Assembly: GCF_004765605.1 (NCBI RefSeq)
Contig: NZ_SRLC01000002.1
Location: 1-64,000 of the forward strand
Direction of reading: 5' to 3'
From: Hymenobacter aquaticus
Lineage (GTDB): Bacteria; Bacteroidota; Bacteroidia; Cytophagales; Hymenobacteraceae
Length of the DNA: 64,000 nucleotides
The notes beneath the pieces were generated by a model. It saw nothing but the letters and a program-made list of their open reading frames with translations, had not been told where the DNA came from and made no database searches. Both the position numbers and the translations under genes were made by a program. Numbering within the stretch: the first letter of the stretch is position 1; the number at the start of each line of letters is the position of its first letter. Positions 59,584-64,000 of the stretch are shown piece after piece.

Positions 59584-60426
59584 ATGACGTTAAAATCCAC
59601 CCTCGCGCTGGCCCTCCTTGCTGGCCTGACGTTCACCGGCTGCTCGAAAGACAGTGCCTCTGACACCAGCACCGCCAAGCTGGAAGTGCGGCTGATGGAT
59701 GCTCCCGGCGACTTTAACCGCGTGAGCCTGGATGTGCAGCAGATCGAAGTGCACCTCAAGGAGGAAAGCAACCCCGACGGCTGGGCGCTGCTGCCCTTCA
59801 CACCCCAGGCCGTGAACGTGCTGGAATACGTCAATGGCCGCTCGGCCCTGCTGGTCAGCACCGACTTTGCCCCCGGCGACCTGAAGGAAATCCGCCTGAT
59901 TCTGGGCCCTAACAGCACCGTAACCACCCCCGATGGCCAAGTGTACGCCCTGAAAACGCCTAGCGGCCAAACCTCGGGCGTCAAGCTGAAGCTGGATAAA
60001 GCAACGCTGCGGCCCCGCGAAACCTTCCAGCTACTGCTCGATTTCGACGTGGCCAAGTCCATCGTGGAGCGCGGCAACTGGAAGCCCGGCAACGACAAGA
60101 AAGAACGGTTTCTGCTGAAGCCCGTGATTCGCCTGGTAGCCCAGGAAGTGGCCGGGGCCATCTACGGCACCGTCACCCCGGCCGCCGCCAAGCCCCAGAT
60201 CCTGGCCATCCGCTCGTCGCTCACGCCAGCCGACACGTTCAGCACGGCCGCGGATGCCACCGGCGCATACCGGTTCCAGGGCATTCCCTCGGGCACCTAC
60301 CGCGTCGAATTCTTCCCCACGGCTGCGGCGCCAGCCAACCAGCCGGCCTACCGCACCGCGGTGGTGTCGGGCGTAGTGGTGGTCAATAATCAGGCAACGG
60401 ACCTGAAGCAAACCAAACTTGACTAA
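59584..60426 (+). CDS. DUF4382 lipoprotein with C-terminal regulatory-like domain
   Basis: 280 residues. Lipobox LAGLTFTGCSKD. The DUF4382 domain has LEVRLMDAPGDFNRVSLDVQ, QIEVHLKEESNPDGWALLPF, DLKEIRLILGPNSTVTTPDG and TPSGQTSGVKLKLDK. After about residue 190 a carboxypeptidase-regulatory-like beta-sandwich follows (GAIYGTVTPAAAKPQILAIR, YRFQGIPSGTYRVEFFPTAA). It is probably on the cell surface; the function is unknown. A paralogue lacking the C-terminal domain lies downstream. Confidence 0.88.
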   Translation: MTLKSTLALALLAGLTFTGCSKDSASDTSTAKLEVRLMDAPGDFNRVSLDVQQIEVHLKEESNPDGWALLPFTPQAVNVLEYVNGRSALLVSTDFAPGDLKEIRLILGPNSTVTTPDGQVYALKTPSGQTSGVKLKLDKATLRPRETFQLLLDFDVAKSIVERGNWKPGNDKKERFLLKPVIRLVAQEVAGAIYGTVTPAAAKPQILAIRSSLTPADTFSTAADATGAYRFQGIPSGTYRVEFFPTAAAPANQPAYRTAVVSGVVVVNNQATDLKQTKLD

Positions 60427-60450
60427 GACTCACTCCTGCTATTTGACTGA

Positions 60451-60480
60451 AAAAAAGCCTGGCGCCTGCCGGGCTTTTTT
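60451..60480 (+). terminator. Terminator after the first DUF4382 gene
   Basis: AAAAAAGCC (60451-60459) pairs with GGCTTTTTT (60472-60480), with an inner GGC/GCC pairing. It is bidirectional and has a strong T run. Confidence 0.92.
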
Positions 60481-60717
60481 GTACTGTAGCCAGAATTACG
60501 TGCTGAGCTCGTCAGGCCGTAACTAGCTATTCTACTAGTGCAAAGCCGGATATTTTCCCACTCTGGGAAATAATCATACGAAGATCTTGTTAATGTTATA
60601 TGGCTAATAAGCAGCTGAATACAGGAAATATTTTGCCTTGTTTATACCCATATATCAATACTATTTTCTAGGTTTGGGACGCCAATTTATTACTCGTTTC
60701 ACCCTACCACCGTTTGT
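60481..60717. other. AT-rich promoter region of the second DUF4382 gene
   Basis: About 240 bases, clearly more AT-rich than the surroundings, especially 60590-60700. No gene or hairpin is evident. CCGTTTGTATG places a TTTG directly before the ATG at 60718, though without the TA of the -7 consensus. Confidence 0.5.
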
Positions 60718-61323
60718 ATGAAAACTTACCTACTTTTCTCCGGCCTGCTGACCTCGGCCGTGCTGCTGACCGGCTGCGAAGATGCCCTGCAGGAAGCGGC
60801 GCCGGCCACGCAAACTGCCGCTCAGGATGCCAAGAAGGAGAAAGAGCCCAAGCTGACGTATCAGGCCGTAAACGTGGACGTGCAGCGGGTGGAAGTTAGC
60901 CAGGATGCCGATGAGAGCACCAGTCACTGGGCTACGCTTACGGACGTGCAGCCCGGGATGCGCAACCTGCTGGCCTCGTCTACGCTGGCCTCGCCGCTGT
61001 TTACCACGGCTGGCTTTCAGGCCGGCACCGTGAAGCAGATTCGGCTGATTCTGGGCGCCAACAACACCATTACCCTCAGCAACGGCCGCGTCGTGGCGCT
61101 GGATACGCCCAGCGGCCAGACCTCGGGCCTGAAAGTGAAAGTAAACCGGCTCATAACCGGTGGGCAGCAGTACGCGGTGCTCGTCGGCATTGACCCCGAA
61201 TGGCAGGTAGTTGCCAAAGGCAACGGCTCGTACGGCCTGAAGCCCGTGCTGGAAGGCTACATTGCGACTATCCTGAGTGGCGGGGGCGGCGGCGGTGAAA
61301 CCGAACTCCGGGCTCAGCGCTAA
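60718..61323 (+). CDS. DUF4382 lipoprotein, shorter paralogue
   Basis: 201 residues. Lipobox SAVLLTGCED, then an Ala/Lys/Glu linker, then the DUF4382 domain: AVNVDVQRVEVSQDADESTS, HWATLTDVQPGMRNLLAS, TVKQIRLILGANNTITLSNG and DTPSGQTSGLKVKVN, all matching the preceding gene. It ends with a Gly-rich stretch and lacks the C-terminal beta-sandwich of its neighbour. The pair probably arose by duplication. A separate promoter region and terminator make it an independent unit. Confidence 0.85.
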   Translation: MKTYLLFSGLLTSAVLLTGCEDALQEAAPATQTAAQDAKKEKEPKLTYQAVNVDVQRVEVSQDADESTSHWATLTDVQPGMRNLLASSTLASPLFTTAGFQAGTVKQIRLILGANNTITLSNGRVVALDTPSGQTSGLKVKVNRLITGGQQYAVLVGIDPEWQVVAKGNGSYGLKPVLEGYIATILSGGGGGGETELRAQR

Positions 61324-61380
61324 GCCAGCTGCTCCCGCTGGCTGGTAATGAATCCTGCTTTAGCGTATAAGTTCACTGCT

Positions 61381-61416
61381 AACAGCCTCTCTTCCTGAGC
61401 GAAGAGAGGCTGTTTG
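61381..61416 (+). terminator. Bidirectional terminator between convergent genes
   Basis: AACAGCCTCTCTTC (61381-61394) and GAAGAGAGGCTGTT (61401-61414) form a perfect 14-bp stem around CTGAGC, then TTG. Confidence 0.85.
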
Positions 61417-61435
61417 TTTACCGCCGGGGTGTCCG

Positions 61436-62041
61436 CTACAGACTTTTGAGGAGAGCCAGCAGCTCCCGTTGGGTGCTCTGGGTTTTGTCTTTGGCGTACC
61501 AGCCGTGCAGCTGGGTGCTAAACTCCTCGAAGGGCAGATCCTGGCTTTTCAGGTCCAGAAACATCTGCTGGGCCGTGGCCGGGCGCGGGCCCCAGTTGGC
61601 TACTTCCGTAAGCGTGGCGGCATCGAGCACCACGAGCTTGGGAATGGAGCGGCCGCCCGCCGTCAGGTATTGGTCCATCAGGTCCAGGTTGTCGTCGCGC
61701 AGCAGAAAGTGGGTGGTGATGTTGCCGGCCGAGGCTTGGGCCACGGCTTCGAGCACCGGCACAATCTGGGCCGCGTCGCCGCACCAGCCTTCGGTAATGA
61801 TCAGCCAGACGTAGGGCTTGCGCAGCGCCGCCAGGGCCTCGCGCAGCTCGGGCAGCAGCTGCACCGTTTTGTCGAGGCGGTGCATGCGCTGCACGTTCAG
61901 GCGGGTGTAGTTGGTCAGCAGCTCCGACTGCTGGGGGCCGGTGGTTTTGCCTTCGGCCTGCAGGTCGTCGATCAGCTGGCGGTAGGCGTGGTAGGTGTAG
62001 CTGGCAGCCAGGCGCTCAGCACTTAAAACGGGAGTAGCCAT
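61436..62041 (-). CDS. Thioredoxin-family protein with single active-site Cys
   Basis: 201 residues. The thioredoxin fold is marked by WLIITEGWCGDAAQIVPVLE and the cis-Pro region SIPKLVVLD. The active-site motif reads WCGDA, so the second Cys of CxxC is replaced and classical disulfide exchange is not expected. A helical N-terminal extension of about 90 residues precedes it. This WCGDA form is common among Bacteroidota thioredoxin-like proteins of unknown role. The start at 62041 (MATPVLSAER) is preferred over a longer frame. Confidence 0.85.
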   Translation of the reverse strand: MATPVLSAERLAASYTYHAYRQLIDDLQAEGKTTGPQQSELLTNYTRLNVQRMHRLDKTVQLLPELREALAALRKPYVWLIITEGWCGDAAQIVPVLEAVAQASAGNITTHFLLRDDNLDLMDQYLTAGGRSIPKLVVLDAATLTEVANWGPRPATAQQMFLDLKSQDLPFEEFSTQLHGWYAKDKTQSTQRELLALLKSL

Positions 62042-62083
62042 TAGGAAAAGGTCAGGGAAGAATGGGGTAGTAACCAACAAAAA

Positions 62084-62109
62084 GCCCTTCGGTTTTGCTA
62101 CCAAAGGGC
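62084..62109 (-). terminator. Terminator after the DinB gene
   Basis: GCCCTT-C-GG (62084-62092) pairs with CC-A-AAGGGC (62101-62109) and is followed on the minus strand by TTTTTG. Confidence 0.78.
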
Positions 62110-62134
62110 CTGATGTGCTTGCTGCCGCCGAAGG

Positions 62135-62632
62135 CTAGAGGCTGACCGTTGCGCGGCCGGCCGCCGACAGCTCGCGGCAGTAGGTGATGAAGTCGGTGTT
62201 GATGGGCTCCAGGCCATTCTCGCGCAGGCGGGTAGCTACCTGGGCGCGGTGATAGTTGGCGTGCACCGGTACGTGAGTAAAAATGTCCGACACCTGGCTG
62301 GTGTAGGAGTCGCCCACGGAGTTGGTGTACGAAATCTGGCGGTGCAGCTCGGTTGCATCGGCGCGGCTGATGAGCTGGTGCAGGTGCTCGGAGGTTTGCT
62401 GGTGCAGCTGGTGCAAGCCGGCCAAATCGTGCTCCTGCCACACTTTTACCGGGCTTTTGGTGTCGGTGAGGCGGGCAATCCAGATGGCCTGGGCGTTGAG
62501 TACGTGGCTGAACAAGCGCAGGCAGACGGCCGGAATTTCCTGCCCCGCGGCTACCAGGCCGTCGAGGTGGCGCAGCAGGGTTTCGTTAGCCCACACGTTG
62601 TAGGCCCCCAGCTTTTCGTTGGTGTTAATCAT
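62135..62632 (-). CDS. DinB-family protein
   Basis: 165 residues forming the four-helix DinB/YfiT-like fold: MINTNEKLGAYNVWANETLL, CLRLFSHVLNAQAIWIARLT and the metal-binding HVPVHANYHRAQVATRLREN. Three His residues in matching places would hold a divalent metal. The family is thought to include thiol-dependent transferases; the substrate is unknown. The start at 62632 is chosen for the usual N-terminus. Confidence 0.88.
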   Translation of the reverse strand: MINTNEKLGAYNVWANETLLRHLDGLVAAGQEIPAVCLRLFSHVLNAQAIWIARLTDTKSPVKVWQEHDLAGLHQLHQQTSEHLHQLISRADATELHRQISYTNSVGDSYTSQVSDIFTHVPVHANYHRAQVATRLRENGLEPINTDFITYCRELSAAGRATVSL

Positions 62633-62691
62633 AAGGGGTAAAAGTGAATGCAAAGGCCGAAGAAAGCGTGCCCGCCGACCGGTGAAGGTGC

Positions 62692-63159
62692 TTACCGGGG
62701 GTCACGCCAAACCAGCAGCTCGCCGGTTTTGTTTTTGTCGAAGTCGGGGCATTGTCCGTCGCCGCGGCCCGTCAGGCCCCCTTCCGGGTGGCAGATGAGC
62801 TTGCCTTTGGCGTCGTAGAGGTTCGAGAACTGGTCGCAGCAGCCCAGGGTTTCGTAGTACACCACCTTGCCTTTGTAGAGGTAGCGCGACACCTGCACGG
62901 CGGGGTTTTGCTTGGGCTCGGCCAGGTGCGACTGAATGCGGGCTTCCAGCCAGCCGGGGCGGGAGGTGGTATCGAAGGCGGTGGCCCGGGGCGGGCGCAG
63001 GTCGGTGGTGTTGGTGCTGGTGGGGTTGGGCGTATCGGTGCCGTTCACGTTGCCGGTCACGGGCGGGTCGGTGGGCGTATTCACCGTGACGCCCCGGTTG
63101 CAGGCAGTACTCAGAAAAACCGCCAGGGACGTAACGGCAACGGACAGGAACAAACGCAT
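62692..63159 (-). CDS. Small Cys-containing lipoprotein (DUF6970-like)
   Basis: 155 residues. Lipobox in LAVFLSTACNRG, then a Thr/Pro/Asn-rich linker, then a compact domain with VSRYLYKGKVVYYETLGCCD, QFSNLYDAKGKLICHPEGGL and TGRGDGQCPDF. The Cys pattern suggests disulfides. The domain resembles DUF6970; its function is unknown. It is 60 bases from the diacylglycerol kinase gene on the same strand and may be cotranscribed. Confidence 0.8.
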   Translation of the reverse strand: MRLFLSVAVTSLAVFLSTACNRGVTVNTPTDPPVTGNVNGTDTPNPTSTNTTDLRPPRATAFDTTSRPGWLEARIQSHLAEPKQNPAVQVSRYLYKGKVVYYETLGCCDQFSNLYDAKGKLICHPEGGLTGRGDGQCPDFDKNKTGELLVWRDPR

Positions 63160-63220
63160 GGCACAGGAATTAGAGGGCGCGAATGTAGTGAACGGACGCT
63201 AAAACGGGAGGTTGCCTTCT

Positions 63221-63610
63221 TTAGCTCAGCAAGGCCCACACCCGCGGCCCAAACACCAGCCCGCCCACCACCAGCGCCGCCAGCGCCGTCAGCAGCACGG
63301 CCCCGGCCGCCACGTCCTTGGCCTTGCCGGCCAGCGGGTGGTATTCCGGCGAAACCAGGTCGACTACGGCTTCCAGGGCCGTGTTCAGCAGCTCGGCGGC
63401 CCACACCGTGCCCACGGCCAGCGCCACCAGCGCCCACTCGAGGCGGCCGATGCCAAAGTACCAGCCCAGCCCGATAACCACCACCGTGGCCAGGGCGTGA
63501 AAGCGCAGGTGCACCTCGGAGCCCAGCGCCGAAGTCACTCCCCGGACGGCGTGACCAAAGCTGGCCACGCGCCGCCGCAGCAGGCTGTCGTTCGGTTTGG
63601 GCTCAGCCAC
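63221..63610 (-). CDS. dgkA: Diacylglycerol kinase family protein
   Basis: 129 residues with three membrane helices. The family signature is present in WAAELLNTALEAVVDLVSPE followed by YHPLAGKAKDVAAGAVLLTA, with the catalytic Glu and metal ligands. It could phosphorylate diacylglycerol or undecaprenol, recycling membrane lipids. The GNAT gene upstream overlaps its start by eight bases, so the two are cotranscribed. Confidence 0.92.
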   Translation of the reverse strand: MAEPKPNDSLLRRRVASFGHAVRGVTSALGSEVHLRFHALATVVVIGLGWYFGIGRLEWALVALAVGTVWAAELLNTALEAVVDLVSPEYHPLAGKAKDVAAGAVLLTALAALVVGGLVFGPRVWALLS

Positions 63611-64000
63611 GGGCGTCGAATTCGCGAAAAACGGTGAGTCGCAGCTGGTCCCACTCGGGCTTCAGAATACTGAAATACACCGAATCGCGCCGCAAGCCGC
63701 CCTGGGTAAACATGTGGCTGCGCAACACGCCTTCCTCGGTGGCCCCCATGCGGCGCATGGCCTCGCGCGACTTCCAGTTGCGGGCGTCGGTTTTCAGCTC
63801 TACCCGCTCGCAGCCCAGCTCCCCGAAGGCGTACTTGAGCAGCAAATGCTTGGCGGCCCGGTTGAGGCCCGTGCGCTGGTAGTCCCGCCCAATCCACGTC
63901 CAGCCGATTTCCAGGCGCTTTTCGGGCAGGGCGAAGCTGCCGTAGCTGGTGCTGCCCACCACGCGCCCCGTCTGCCGGTCGATGATGGCGAAGGGGTAGC
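63603..64000 (-). CDS. GNAT-family N-acetyltransferase (5' end beyond window)
   Basis: The minus-strand frame runs off the right edge; a GTG at 63962 is internal, because in-frame coding sequence (YPFAIIDRQTGRVVGSTSYG) continues to the window end. The visible part has the acetyl-CoA-binding motif RDYQRTGLNRAAKHLLLKYA and ELKTDARNWKSREAMRRMGA, as in the RimJ/RimL group. The first part of the domain is missing only because of the window edge. Confidence 0.88.
   Translation of the reverse strand, partial: YPFAIIDRQTGRVVGSTSYGSFALPEKRLEIGWTWIGRDYQRTGLNRAAKHLLLKYAFGELGCERVELKTDARNWKSREAMRRMGATEEGVLRSHMFTQGGLRRDSVYFSILKPEWDQLRLTVFREFDARG

Noticed and set aside
1..64000. tRNA genes, CRISPR arrays, prophage or toxin-antitoxin modules
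   Set aside because: A search by eye for tRNA T-loop signatures, regular short repeats and phage or toxin families found no candidate.

Overview
The window looks like a piece of a GC-rich Bacteroidota chromosome, most likely Hymenobacter or a close relative (Cytophagales). The evidence is a GldJ gliding lipoprotein next to a PorP/SprF-type type IX secretion protein, Bacteroidota-type -7 promoter elements (TAnnTTTG) in front of several genes, many SpII lipoproteins with short lipoboxes, families common in this phylum (DUF4783, DUF6799, DUF4382, DUF3140) and weak or absent Shine-Dalgarno sequences. No phage, integrase, complete insertion sequence or CRISPR array was seen. Most of the window is ordinary chromosomal backbone.

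Layout. 1-4000: the 3' end of a 5S rRNA gene and its terminator, a secreted trehalase, a solo helix-turn-helix protein and a divergent LacI-type regulator with a near-perfect operator palindrome between them. 4100-13600: DUF3850 protein, MFS transporter, AraC regulator, a decayed gene, a methyltransferase, a 1 kb stretch with no convincing gene, aspartate ammonia-lyase, a BlaR1/BlaI pair with two operator palindromes, a pseudogene and a secreted alpha/beta hydrolase. 13700-26300: two tandem M13 metallopeptidase lipoproteins, Nudix hydrolase, old yellow enzyme, pentapeptide-repeat protein, an intact paralogue of the pseudogene, a secreted serine hydrolase, a Gfo/Idh/MocA oxidoreductase, PPK2 and an Hsp20-like protein. 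26300-36100: small membrane and secreted proteins, a VF530 protein, GH25 lysozyme plus RlpA-like lipoprotein, DUF3140, a CbpA/CbpM chaperone pair, a ZIP transporter, a methyltransferase, nadC and DUF4783. 36100-42100: gpmI, several lipoproteins, YjbQ and prfA. 42100-47600: the threonine operon thrA-thrB-thrC with a leader peptide and attenuator. 47600-64000: a haem-binding lipoprotein, FAD oxidoreductase, exonuclease III, a CMD-family protein, ComF, GldJ, PorP/SprF, a large AsmA-family protein, two DUF4382 lipoproteins, a thioredoxin-like protein, DinB, a small lipoprotein, diacylglycerol kinase and a GNAT acetyltransferase cut by the window edge.

The strongest regulatory finding is upstream of thrA. 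A 28-codon reading frame with seven Thr codons, three of them consecutive at its end, is followed by mutually exclusive 1:2, 2:3 and 3:4 pairings and a U-tract. This is a complete transcription attenuator of the classical ribosome-stalling type. Other regulatory structure includes a paired BlaI operator, a LacI operator that may control the trehalase region, and promoters so close to start codons that the nadC and gpmI transcripts are probably leaderless.

Two families of long imperfect palindromes occur between genes: three copies beginning GTCATCCTGAGC (around prfA and inside the thr operon) and two copies built from AATGTGCTGAT and AAGGTGCTAAT, each directly after the stop codon of a minus-strand gene. 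One 137-residue protein family occurs twice. One copy is intact and the other carries a TGA exactly where the intact copy has a conserved Trp.
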